Source of the DNA: Sulfobacillus thermosulfidooxidans DSM 9293
Lineage (GTDB): Bacteria; Bacillota; Sulfobacillia; Sulfobacillales; Sulfobacillaceae
Assembly (NCBI RefSeq): GCF_900176145.1
Contig: NZ_FWWY01000001.1
Location: 2,539,444-2,603,443 of the forward strand
DNA: 64,000 bases
Direction: 5' to 3'
In this document: positions 37,259-46,491 of the stretch, one piece after another
How the letters are laid out: the number at the start of each line of letters is the position of its first letter
Numbering within the stretch: position 1 is the first letter of the stretch
Made by a program: the position numbers and the translations under genes
The notes under the pieces: generated by a model
Seen by the model: only the letters and a program-made list of their open reading frames with translations
The model's database searches: none
What the model was told of the DNA's origin: nothing

Positions 37259-37686
37259 GCGTGACATAATCAAGACGTTCTTTCTTAACCTTCTCAACTT
37301 CATTGGCGAAGTTAACGGTGAGAACTAGCATTCCATGGAACTCTACACATAACCTTGCCGATAGTCTAGAAGCAGCAGTCCATCCTTCTCCTACTGTTTG
37401 CCTTTGAAACAATATTTTAAAGGTGATCAAGAGGAAACGTGTCATCTTTAGAAGAGTAAACAGACTAGGCCAACGGACAGATCTGCCACAATGAATTTTT
37501 TGGGTAATACTCCAAAAATTCTCAGCAGATTTTTCTGTGAAGACCGCAATCCTGAAGAAGGATTATGCCAGTTTTTCCCGAATCTTATACAATAGAACTT
37601 CGCAAGGTAGGAATATGTTACAGGCCATGTGAAATATTGGGGATTTCTTTTGGGTACACAGAGGTTTGGGGAATAGGAAGGGTGTC
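37259..37686. other. Intergenic region before the BREX operon
   Basis: No gene is seen in these 428 bp. It should contain the BREX promoter: a weak candidate -10 TACAAT lies at 37588-37593 with a poor -35 (TTATGC at 37563). An imperfect inverted repeat (GAATTTTTTGG/CCAAAAATTC, 37493-37521) is listed separately. Confidence 0.45.
37493..37521. repeat. Imperfect inverted repeat upstream of BREX
   Basis: GAATTTTTTGG and CCAAAAATTC are complementary apart from one extra T and flank an 8-nt spacer. It could be a terminator for the lipoprotein gene or an operator for BREX; the sequence does not decide. Confidence 0.4.
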
Positions 37687-38163
37687 ATGCAAGAAGGTTG
37701 GGATGTAATCAGCCAAAAGGTGAGACACCTGCCTTCACATTTGCATCCTTTATATGTCATCGCAGGGGCACAAGGCTCGGGCAAAACGACTTTGGCTCGG
37801 CGGATTGCGAATGAGGGACTTGGTGTCTATATCAATTTAAGTTGGGCGTTGGCCCGGTATCTTCTGCACCAGGGAGACCTCGCTCTTTTCACTATCCATC
37901 ACCTGCTGATGTGTTGCGAGGAAACGCTTTCATCCGTACCTTTCGTGTTCGACAACATCGAACTTTTAATGACGTTAAAAATTCAGGTCATTCCCTTCTT
38001 TCAGGATTTCTCTCGCCATCATCCTGCTGTGGTGATTTGGCCGGGATCCGTTGAGGACGGGGTTTTTCAATATTCCATGCCGAGTCGAGACGATTATTAC
38101 TATTTTCGCGACACGGTGGTTATGGTGACAAATCTGGAAAACAAGAATGGTGGGAACGTATGA
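37687..38163 (+). CDS. brxF: BREX-3 P-loop protein BrxF
   Basis: This 158-residue single-domain P-loop ATPase has Walker A GAQGSGKT (residues 27-34) and a short Walker-B-like strand before FQDFSRHHPAVVIWPG. BrxF is a small ATPase found at the head of type 3 BREX operons; its role in the complex is not established. ATG 37687 behind GGAAGGG is preferred to a TTG at 37666. Its stop overlaps the start of brxC (ATGA), and the following genes match the known type 3 order. Confidence 0.83.
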   Translation: MQEGWDVISQKVRHLPSHLHPLYVIAGAQGSGKTTLARRIANEGLGVYINLSWALARYLLHQGDLALFTIHHLLMCCEETLSSVPFVFDNIELLMTLKIQVIPFFQDFSRHHPAVVIWPGSVEDGVFQYSMPSRDDYYYFRDTVVMVTNLENKNGGNV

Positions 38164-41100
38164 AATATCGTGATTTAATTCAGTTTCAGCCGATTGAATC
38201 GGTTATTAAAGTGCAAGACGCTAATGAAAAAACTAAAGCCTTGGAACTTGTTGGCAATTATGTGATCTCTGAACGGATGGAAGAAGAAATTCGCCATCAC
38301 ATTGTACCCAATTTGCAATTTGACGCGCCCTTTGATAACAAAGGCTTATTGATTGTGGGTAACTATGGCACTGGTAAGTCCCATTTGATGGCGGTGATTT
38401 CGACCATTGCCGAAAATGCTGAGGCCTTAACGGCGCTGCACAATCAGCAGGTGGCTCAATCGCTCGAAGCGATAGCAGGAAAATTTCATGTGTTGCGCAT
38501 GGAATTGGGAAGCACAAAAATTGACTTGCGGGATGCTATCGTTCTTGAACTCGAGAAAGGGCTCAAACGCTTAGGAATTGACTACCAATTTCCCCCTGTC
38601 AACCGTATTGCCAATAATAAGGAAAGTTTTGTGGAGATGATGGGTCTTTTCCATGAACATTTTCCTGAACAAGGTCTTCTCATGGTAGTGGATGAATTAT
38701 TAGACTTTTTAAGGGCTCGCAACGAACAGGAAATAGTTCTTGATTTAGGATTTCTGCGTGAGATCGGCGAACTCGCCACATCCACCCGTTTAAGACTTAT
38801 GGCTGGTATTCAAGAGATGCTTTTTGGTAATCCTCATTTCCAATTCGTGGCAGAGTCCATCAAACACGTCCAAGCACGGTTTTTACAAGTTCATATTGTG
38901 CGTCAGGACGTGGCATATGTCGTTAGCCAGAGGATTTTAGTGAAAACGGCTGAACAAAAAGAATGGATTCGCCAATATCTCAAACCCTTTATGCCTCTAT
39001 ATCAGAGTTTGTCCAGTGATATTGACCGTTTTGTTGAGCTTTTTCCGGTTCATCCCCAATTTTTGAGCACATTTGAGCAAGTGGTACTCGCCGAAAAACG
39101 TGAGATTTTGCGTACGATTAGTGAGGAGATTCGGGGCTTACTGGATGAGGAGATTGACGAGTCAACACTTAAACTCTTAAGTTACGACAGTTATTGGGAT
39201 TACTTAGATACGGATACGACGCTCACGGCGGATCCCACCTTTGATAAGTTAAAGCGCCGTACTCATCTAGCGTTAGAACGTGTTGAGAAGGGTTTGGATA
39301 CCCCTCAGTATTGGCCTGTCGCCGAACGCATCATTCGCGCGTTGGCCATTTCTCGCCTAACCACAGATGATTTCGATTTACCCTTGGGGTTAACGGCAGA
39401 GAATTTACGTGATGATCTCTGTTTGTACCTTCCCCTACCGGTTCAGGACATGCGTTTTTTAACGACGTCTATCCGATCTATTTGTCAAAGCATTTCAGCG
39501 ATTTTAGGCCACCGTGTCATCGTTCATAATGACACCAACGATCAGTACTATTTAGATATGGGCACCCTGGTTGACTACGAAGGGATATTAAAAGAAAAGG
39601 CCTCGGTTTTAAGCCCTGATGTCCTTAACCGGTACTACTTTGATGCCGTGATGCGGATTTTGCAGCGAACAGACGCTCCTTACGTGTCTAATACCCGAAT
39701 TTGGCGCTTTGATGTGCCGTGGTTGTCGCATAATGTGGAGCGCCCGGGCTACCTATTTCTCGGGACACCCAATGAACGCTCTACCGCACAACCTCCACGG
39801 GAGTTTTATGTCTATTTTCTCCCGCCTTTTAAAACCAACCGTTTTGAGGATGAAGGCCGTGATGATGATGTTTTTTTCCGATTATCTGAAGTTGATGAGG
39901 AGTTAAGCGATATTTTACGGCATTATGCGGCGGCAAGAGAACTGGCCAATGATAAACCAATTAATAGTCCCGATTGGCGAGAATATACGCTGCGCAGTGA
40001 CAGGGCCCTCAAAAACCTCAATGAGTGGTTCAGGGTCCACTTCGTCACGCATTTTGAAGTGGTTCATGAACGTCAGCCTAAGCGGTTAGTTAGCGTGGTC
40101 AAAGAGTTAAACTTTCCTTCCGATAGCCTCATTCACGAAATGGTGCCCAAGATTGCAGGCTATTTTTTGGAAAAAGCCTTCAACCGCCAGTGCCCGGGAT
40201 ACCCGTCATTTACCGCCTTTAAAATGCCGGTAAGCCAGTCTAGCCTGAAAACCTATGCCAAAGAAGCTATGGACCGTATCGCGGGGAAGTCATCCTCGGC
40301 GGCGACAGGAATGCTTCTTGAATCCTTAGAATTACTAGAGGACAACAAGATCCATCGCCGTCATTCCCCCTATGCACAGTGGGTTTTGTCGCTCATGGAA
40401 CAAAAACCAGCACCGGCTCATTTGGTCAATCGTGCGGCACTGATTGAGACGATATTGACACGCAATGGTGTCGAAGATGTGGCCTATACTAAGGAATTCC
40501 ATTTGGAGCCCGAACTACTTTTGGTGGTTTTAACAGCCCTTGTCTATGCAGGGGACCTAGTGATTGTTGCCGGCAATGTGAAGTATGACGCGAGTCGGCT
40601 GGCCGACTGGGTCAAGCTGTCTCTTGATGACAGACTCCATTTTAGTCATATTGAACGGCCCAAAGAAATGCCTTTGGCCCCGTTAATTGTCCTATTTGAA
40701 ATGCTGAATCTCGCACCTGGGTTGATTCAACAAGAAAAGCAGCGAGAAGAAGGGATTAGGCAATTACAAGAAAAGCAGCAATATCTCGTAAAAGACGTTG
40801 TGCAGTGGGAAAAAATCTTGCAAGACGGAATGACTGTGTGGGGAAGACCGCTGTGGTCCTCAGAGGAACAGCAACATTGGGCTGATTTGCTTCAGACATT
40901 ACATCAGTTTCTTGACGAAGTGAGCAAATATAACACGGTGGGAAAACTGGCAGCATTCGCGTATAGCGCTGATCAAATCAGCCACGTCGATGATATGTTA
41001 CACCGCGTGCGTAAGGCATTTGCCCCCGTGATTACAAGAGTGCAAGAAGTACAACCGATGTTGAGTTATCTGGATAAGGCATCGCAAATTATACCATCAG

Positions 41101-41870
41101 ACGATCCATGGCAAACAGAGGCTTTGCGTCTTAAAGAGCACGTGGTTGAGGATCTGAAGGGGGATGAGAGCCTCACCCACATCAAACAACAACTTGTACC
41201 ACTGATCAACCACTATAAAGAGATTTATTTCAGCTTGCACAAACAGTATCGGCTAAACAAAGCCGATGATGAACGCAAGGCAAGACTCGTAGAATCACCC
41301 GAATGGCAAGCGCTCGCCTCGTTAAAACTAGTGCCTCTGATTAGCGGTGAACAGTTTGAGCACCTCCAAAGGGATTTGATGAGCCTCAAAATGTGCAGCC
41401 GTTTAACTCCATCCGATCTCGATAAAGATCCTATCTGTCCTCATTGTCATTTCAAGCCATTGGAAGAACGGGACACGGTGCACGATCTCAATTGGTTTGA
41501 AGAAAAGACGCAAGAAGTATTGGATCAGTGGACGGCGAACTTGCACGAATCCCTTCAGGATCTTTATTGCCTACAGAGCTTGTCCTATTTGGATAACTCT
41601 TCACGATCGGTTATTAACAACTTTATAGAATCGGGGCGTTTGCCCTTGCCCTTACCGCCTGGATTTATCGAAAATGTCAAAACAGTTCTTGGGGGCATTG
41701 AAGCCAGGGAAGTAACCCTGGCTACCTTACGTGAGCATTTGACCAAAGCAAGCGCCTTAAAGCCTGAAGAAGCGAAAGCCATCTTGGCCAAAGTTATCGA
41801 TGATGTGATTCGAGGCAGCGATGATCCCAGCAAAGTGCGGGTAATCTTTAAACTGCCCGACGCCAATTAA
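38160..41870 (+). CDS. brxC: BREX ATPase BrxC/PglY (DUF6079-type)
   Basis: This large ATPase of 1236 residues has Walker A GNYGTGKS (67-74) and Walker B GLLMVVDELLDFL (about 174-186) in the N-terminal AAA+ core, long helical stretches in the middle, coiled coil around 880-1050, and a small zinc-knuckle-like CPHC near residue 1100. BrxC is essential for BREX in tested systems and probably loads or gates the methyltransferase/PglZ complex on DNA. It overlaps brxF by 4 bp. No frameshift is seen. Confidence 0.88.
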   Translation: MKYRDLIQFQPIESVIKVQDANEKTKALELVGNYVISERMEEEIRHHIVPNLQFDAPFDNKGLLIVGNYGTGKSHLMAVISTIAENAEALTALHNQQVAQSLEAIAGKFHVLRMELGSTKIDLRDAIVLELEKGLKRLGIDYQFPPVNRIANNKESFVEMMGLFHEHFPEQGLLMVVDELLDFLRARNEQEIVLDLGFLREIGELATSTRLRLMAGIQEMLFGNPHFQFVAESIKHVQARFLQVHIVRQDVAYVVSQRILVKTAEQKEWIRQYLKPFMPLYQSLSSDIDRFVELFPVHPQFLSTFEQVVLAEKREILRTISEEIRGLLDEEIDESTLKLLSYDSYWDYLDTDTTLTADPTFDKLKRRTHLALERVEKGLDTPQYWPVAERIIRALAISRLTTDDFDLPLGLTAENLRDDLCLYLPLPVQDMRFLTTSIRSICQSISAILGHRVIVHNDTNDQYYLDMGTLVDYEGILKEKASVLSPDVLNRYYFDAVMRILQRTDAPYVSNTRIWRFDVPWLSHNVERPGYLFLGTPNERSTAQPPREFYVYFLPPFKTNRFEDEGRDDDVFFRLSEVDEELSDILRHYAAARELANDKPINSPDWREYTLRSDRALKNLNEWFRVHFVTHFEVVHERQPKRLVSVVKELNFPSDSLIHEMVPKIAGYFLEKAFNRQCPGYPSFTAFKMPVSQSSLKTYAKEAMDRIAGKSSSAATGMLLESLELLEDNKIHRRHSPYAQWVLSLMEQKPAPAHLVNRAALIETILTRNGVEDVAYTKEFHLEPELLLVVLTALVYAGDLVIVAGNVKYDASRLADWVKLSLDDRLHFSHIERPKEMPLAPLIVLFEMLNLAPGLIQQEKQREEGIRQLQEKQQYLVKDVVQWEKILQDGMTVWGRPLWSSEEQQHWADLLQTLHQFLDEVSKYNTVGKLAAFAYSADQISHVDDMLHRVRKAFAPVITRVQEVQPMLSYLDKASQIIPSDDPWQTEALRLKEHVVEDLKGDESLTHIKQQLVPLINHYKEIYFSLHKQYRLNKADDERKARLVESPEWQALASLKLVPLISGEQFEHLQRDLMSLKMCSRLTPSDLDKDPICPHCHFKPLEERDTVHDLNWFEEKTQEVLDQWTANLHESLQDLYCLQSLSYLDNSSRSVINNFIESGRLPLPLPPGFIENVKTVLGGIEAREVTLATLREHLTKASALKPEEAKAILAKVIDDVIRGSDDPSKVRVIFKLPDAN

Positions 41871-43508
41871 GTTGTTCTTATGAGAAAACATTAGATGGAA
41901 GGATGAATGAACCTTGGCATGGGATTTAGAATTTGAACAAGACAAAAAGAAAAAGGGCCCGGTAACCTGTCTTGGCATGGTATTTGAGAGCGAAGAAGCC
42001 CGTCGCACCTATTTTACAGAGGAACTTAAGAAGAAATTACCCGAACTCAAGAACATCGAAGGGTTTCCCAAGGGGCGCGATGAGGATATTTTAGCATTAT
42101 CCGATCCCCCGTATTACACCGCATGTCCCAATCCCTTTTTGCCACAAATTGTAGAAGAATGGGAACAAGATCGTCCGCAGAACGACGACCCCTATCTTCG
42201 CGAACCCTATGCGGCCGATGTCTCTGAGGGCAAGAATGACCCCATTTACAATGCCCATTCCTATCACACCAAAGTTCCGCATAAGGCGATTATGCGTTAT
42301 ATCCTTCATTACACCAATCCTGGGGATATTGTCTTCGACGGCTTTGCGGGGACGGGCATGACCGGAGTAGCCGCTCAGCTCTGTGGTGACCGGAAAACCG
42401 TAGAATCTTTGGGATACCGCGTTGAGGAAGATGGTACGATTTTATCGAATGAAGACGATGAAACGGTGTGGAAACCGATTTCGAAATTAGGGGTTCGCCA
42501 CGCGATTTTAAATGATTTAAGTCCTGCTGCCTCCTTTATTGCCTATAACTATAATACGCCAACTGATCCCCAGTTGTTCCAAGAACAAGCTGAGCAGGTT
42601 CTACGTGAAGTTGAAAAAGAGTGTGGGTGGATGTACGCGACATTGCCCTCTTACGCGACCGAAGAACAAAGGGAAAAAGCGTTAGAAGCATTGCGCAATC
42701 ACCCTCAATCTATTTTAGAAGATACCTCTTTGCCGTGGGCGAAAATTAATTACACAGTATGGTCCGATGTGTTTGTTTGCCCGAACTGTTCCCATGAAAT
42801 CATTTTTTGGGAGGCGGCCGTTGATAAAGAGCAAGGGAAAGTGCGGGATGAATTTCTCTGTCCATCTTGCGGTGTGCAACTAACGAAAAAGAAGCTGGAA
42901 CGAGCATGGGTGACGGCATATGATGACGCTATTCACGAGACGGTTCGCCATGCCAAGCAGGTCCCAGTTTTAATTAATTATTCTATTGGGAAAAGACGGG
43001 AGGACAAAATTCCCGACGCTTTTGACTGGGCTTTACTTAATGTTATTAATTCGCAGCCCATACCCTATTGGTTTCCAACGGATAGGATGCCTGAGGGATA
43101 TAATACGAAACAACCAAAAGAGTCTCATGGGATAACGCATGTACACCAGTTTTATACGAAGAGGAATTTATGGACGATGGCAATGATAGCTACAAACGCC
43201 AACGGTGATAAACCCTCTAGAATCCATTTTTGGAGGGGATCAATAGATCATGGTCTAAGTAAAAGAGTCAAGCATGGAAATTGGTCATTTCCTATGAGTG
43301 TTTTGTCTGGAACATTATATTTGCCAGCTCTTTCTCGGGAGAATAATCCTATATATTTTTATGGAAACAAATTGAGAAAACTGACCTCAGCGATCTTGTC
43401 ATCTACATTTTTGATACCGTCGCCAAATATTATTGAAACAAATGATATTTCTGCATTTTATTTTTCTGTCAAGGAAGTAGTTGACTACATCTTCATTGAT
43501 CCTCCTCG

Positions 43509-43514
43509 TATAAA
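43509..43514 (+). promoter_or_regulatory. -10 half of the IS110 circle-junction promoter
   Basis: TATAAA lies 2 bp inside the left end. In a circular intermediate it would sit 17 bp downstream of TTGACA (45212-45217), giving a near-consensus sigma-A promoter that reads into the bridge-RNA region and the transposase gene. In the integrated state no good -35 is upstream of it. Confidence 0.75.
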
Positions 43515-43639
43515 GAAATTGATTCTGCTACCCTGAGGCTTTATCTTGAGGCCTGCCTCGCGGCCAGCAGCAATCGGCATTCGGGATGATCAGGCTTGCC
43601 AGATCGGGTTTCGTCGGCGATGCTCGAAGAAGATCGGGA

Positions 43640-43805
43640 CGATTCAAGACTGCATTCCTCCTGCCGGATTGACGGCTTCGAAAGTCTGTGAGTCGGCGAC
43701 GCCGCTTCGTCACAGTTAACGCGCGGGATGCCGCTCCCCTCGTGGAGACCCGTGGCACCGGTCTATCGCACACCGCGGGTGGCGATGACGGCTTATAAGC
43801 GAGGT
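43640..43805 (+). ncRNA. Candidate IS110 bridge RNA
   Basis: A target-binding loop is visible. Outer stem AGACT (43647-43651) pairs with AGTCT (43683-43687), and inner hairpin GCCG (43663-43666)/CGGC (43673-43676) has loop GATTGA. The left strand of the loop carries TCCTCCT (43656-43662), identical to the left target flank including the core CT (43500-43506). The right strand carries TTCGAAAG (43677-43684), which pairs with CTTTCGGA of the right flank through seven Watson-Crick pairs and one G-U. A donor-binding loop is less clear: ACCGCGGG (43772-43779) and CGCGGGA (43722-43728) both match the right end of the element (AACCGCGGGACT). The exact 5' and 3' ends are not determined. Confidence 0.75.
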
Positions 43806-43878
43806 TGCGGCGAAGGCGTCGGCGCGTCGGCGAAATCCCGTTCCCGATGCATTCCTCCGCGAAGGGAGGTGAAATCCC

Positions 43879-45114
43879 ATGGATAGCGTGTTGTACGTCG
43901 GTATTGACACCAGTCTCGGGGCTCACGTCGTCTGCGCGATGGCGGCGGATGGCCATGTCGTCGCGCGGACGACCGTCCCCAACGATCAGGCGGGGGCCGA
44001 GCAATTCGTCGCTTGGCTGCACCCCCACGCCGCGCCGTACGCGCGGCTGGCCATTGGCGTCGAGGCCACGTCCGTGTACCATGTGCCGCTGATGGAATGG
44101 CTGACGCAAACCCCCGACTTGCAGCGGTGGCAACCCACCTGGTACGTCCTCAATCCGAAAGTCGTCCAGAAATTCCGAGAGACCTATGTGGATCGGGGCA
44201 AAACCGACCGAGCGGATGCCGCCCTGATTGCGGATGTCATGCGGTTTGGGCGCGTCACGCCCTGGACCCCGCCGGATCCGCGCTATGCGGCGTTGCAGGT
44301 CTTGACCCGCCATCGTCGGCAGCTGAGCCACCTCATCACCCAAGAAAAAAATCGCGCGTTGGTGCAATTGTTTTGTGTCTGGGGGCAGTATGCCCATACG
44401 GAGGAGCCGTTTTTCTCGAACGTCTTTGGGGTAGCGTCGCAAACCGTGTTGGAACGCTACACGCCCGATACGCTGGCAGCCATCCCGCTGGCGGATCTGG
44501 TGGCGGAAATCGCGGCGGCCGGTCGCCAACGGCTGAAAGCGCCCGATGACATTGCGCAGACCTTGCACCGCTTGGCGCGGCGCGCCTTTCGGTTGCATCC
44601 GGACGAGCAGGACGCGCGGCACCAAAGCTTGGTCCTGCATTTGGACACCATCCGGGCCTTGGAACATCAACAACAGGCGCTGGACAAAGTGATTGCCCGT
44701 GACATGCAGGCGTTTCGCCAAACCCTGACCACGATTCCGGGGATTGGTCCGGTCTATGGCGCGGGCCTCTTGGCCGAAATCGGTCCCATCGAACGATTTC
44801 CGTCGGAAAATGCCTTGGCCAAATATGCGGGGCTGACCTGGCGCCCGCATCAATCGGGGAATTTTGATGCCGACATCCGTCCGCTGACGCGGACGGGGAA
44901 CGTCTATTTGCGGTACTACTTCATCGAAGCGGCGGAGAGGGTCCGGGTGCGGGACCCGCAGTTCAAAGCCTTTTACGAGAAGAAGTACCACGAAGCCACG
45001 CACCACGCGCATAAGCGGGCGTTGGTCTTGACGGCACGCAAGTTGGTCGGCGTGGTCTACGGGATGCTGACCCGGGGCCAAATCTACGACGAAAGGAAGT
45101 TGATGCCGCACTAA
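43879..45114 (+). CDS. IS110-family DEDD recombinase/transposase
   Basis: The 411-residue enzyme has an N-terminal RuvC-like DEDD domain (D in VGIDTSLGAHV, E in IGVEATSVYHV, D residues in GKTDRADAALIADV) and a C-terminal transposase_20 domain (LTTIPGIGPVYGAGLLAEIG...KYAGLTWRPHQSGN), in which the Ser of QSGN is the probable nucleophile. It uses a bridge RNA to recombine the element into a target chosen by base pairing. GGGAGGTGA lies 7 nt before ATG 43879. The reading frame is intact. A long open frame on the opposite strand is a GC-driven shadow. Confidence 0.96.
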   Translation: MDSVLYVGIDTSLGAHVVCAMAADGHVVARTTVPNDQAGAEQFVAWLHPHAAPYARLAIGVEATSVYHVPLMEWLTQTPDLQRWQPTWYVLNPKVVQKFRETYVDRGKTDRADAALIADVMRFGRVTPWTPPDPRYAALQVLTRHRRQLSHLITQEKNRALVQLFCVWGQYAHTEEPFFSNVFGVASQTVLERYTPDTLAAIPLADLVAEIAAAGRQRLKAPDDIAQTLHRLARRAFRLHPDEQDARHQSLVLHLDTIRALEHQQQALDKVIARDMQAFRQTLTTIPGIGPVYGAGLLAEIGPIERFPSENALAKYAGLTWRPHQSGNFDADIRPLTRTGNVYLRYYFIEAAERVRVRDPQFKAFYEKKYHEATHHAHKRALVLTARKLVGVVYGMLTRGQIYDERKLMPH

Positions 45115-45211
45115 AGGGATTGACAACTGATTTGCCATTATCTACCACCTCCTTTTAGGCAGGTTTATGTTGACCTGGCCCTGTTCGTCGTTGTCCTAAG
45201 CTGATCGGTTC

Positions 45212-45217
45212 TTGACA
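45212..45217 (+). promoter_or_regulatory. -35 half of the IS110 circle-junction promoter
   Basis: This consensus TTGACA lies 15 bp before the right boundary of the element. With the left end joined, the spacing to TATAAA is exactly 17 bp. IS110-like elements are known to make such junction promoters, and this fit independently supports the chosen boundaries. Confidence 0.75.
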
Positions 45218-46491
45218 TTTAACCGCGGGACTTTCGGATCCAATATTATGTATTCGGAACTTAACTTTTTGTGGGAAGCATGGCTTAAGGTCTTTACGAA
45301 TAATGGACCCGAGGCCATAGTAAATCCGGTGCAGAAGAAGACTCTTGAAGATTATCAAAAACTTATGACCCAAAGTTTTGAGGCAGCATACCGGATGTTG
45401 AAACCCGGGCGCTGGATGACCGTTGAATTTAGCAATACCCAAACAGCCGTATGGAATGCGATTACCCAAGCTATTCAACAGGCCGGCTTCGTCATTGCGA
45501 ATGTCTCTGCTTTGGATAAACAACAAGGAAGCTTCAAAGCGGTGACGACAACGACTGCGGTAAGGAAAGATCTCGTTATTTCCGCGTATAAACCGTCTGA
45601 AAAGATGACTGACGAGATGGAAGCGGTGTCAGGACAGAGTGCCGGAATCTGGTCCTTTGTTGATGAGCATCTGCGGCATTTGCCGGTATTTGTGGGCAAA
45701 CGCGGTCAAGCACAACTCATTGAAGAACGTAGGCCCCGCAACATTTACGACCGGTTAGTGGCATATTATGTATCCCGTGGATGGCCGTTGCCCATTCTCA
45801 CCTCAGGGGATTTTCAATCGGAACTGGTGAGGCGATACCCGGTGCGCGACGGCATGGTGTTTATGGAAGATCAGGTAGCGGAATATGATCAGAAGAAGAT
45901 TCTTGTTAAAGAGTTATTACAAGCCGATCTCTTTGTTTCTAATGAATCAAGTGCCATTGAATGGATTCGCCAACGACTGATAAATAAACCGCAAGCCTAC
46001 CATGATTTGCAGCCGGATTTCATGAAATCCATTCAGCATCTGAATAAATATGAGAAATTGCCGGAATTAATGGAGCTTCTGGAACAAAACTTCTTAAAAT
46101 ATGACGGGGAAGACGAGATCCCCGAACAAATCATGAGTTATTTACGAGCCAACTATCATACTTTCCGGGGAACAGAAATAACCCGGGAAATGCGGCAAAA
46201 AGCCAAGGGCTTTTGGTATGTTCCCGATCCCCGTAAAGCTGCAGACCTCGAGAAGTTGCGAGAACGGGAATTGTGGCGGGAATTTGAGCACTATCTTGAT
46301 GAGGCTAAAACCAGCAGCAGTAAACGCCTCAAAATGTGCCGGACTGAGGCCCTCAAGGCGGGATTTAAACGGTTATGGATGGAACAAAAATACGCCGACA
46401 TTGTTTTGGTTGGAGATAAATTGCCACCTGCTATGGTCCAAGAGGATATCTTTTTGTCCCAGTTTATTCATAATGCGAAGTCGTTGATGCG

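Larger units (their letters stand above)
43507..45232 (+). mobile_element. IS110-family element (bridge-RNA type) inside pglX
   Basis: The ends were placed from the interrupted gene. pglX reads CCTCCT up to 43506 and resumes TTCGGATCC at 45233, with the dinucleotide CT at 43505-43506 and again at 45231-45232 as the core. No inverted repeats or target duplication beyond the core CT occur, as expected for IS110. The left noncoding end is long (372 bp) and the right short (118 bp), the layout of the IS110 group, in which the bridge RNA lies upstream of the transposase. The element is clearly more GC-rich than pglX, which suggests a foreign origin. Confidence 0.92.

Noticed and set aside
43741-43747. 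CGTGGAG as right donor guide of the bridge RNA
   Set aside because: Only the last three bases complement the left end of the element; too weak to claim.
43528-45138. 536-codon open frame on the minus strand across the IS110 transposase
   Set aside because: It mirrors the transposase in GC-rich DNA, lacks any domain motif and has Arg/Pro-rich low-complexity sequence. The plus strand has the conserved DEDD enzyme.
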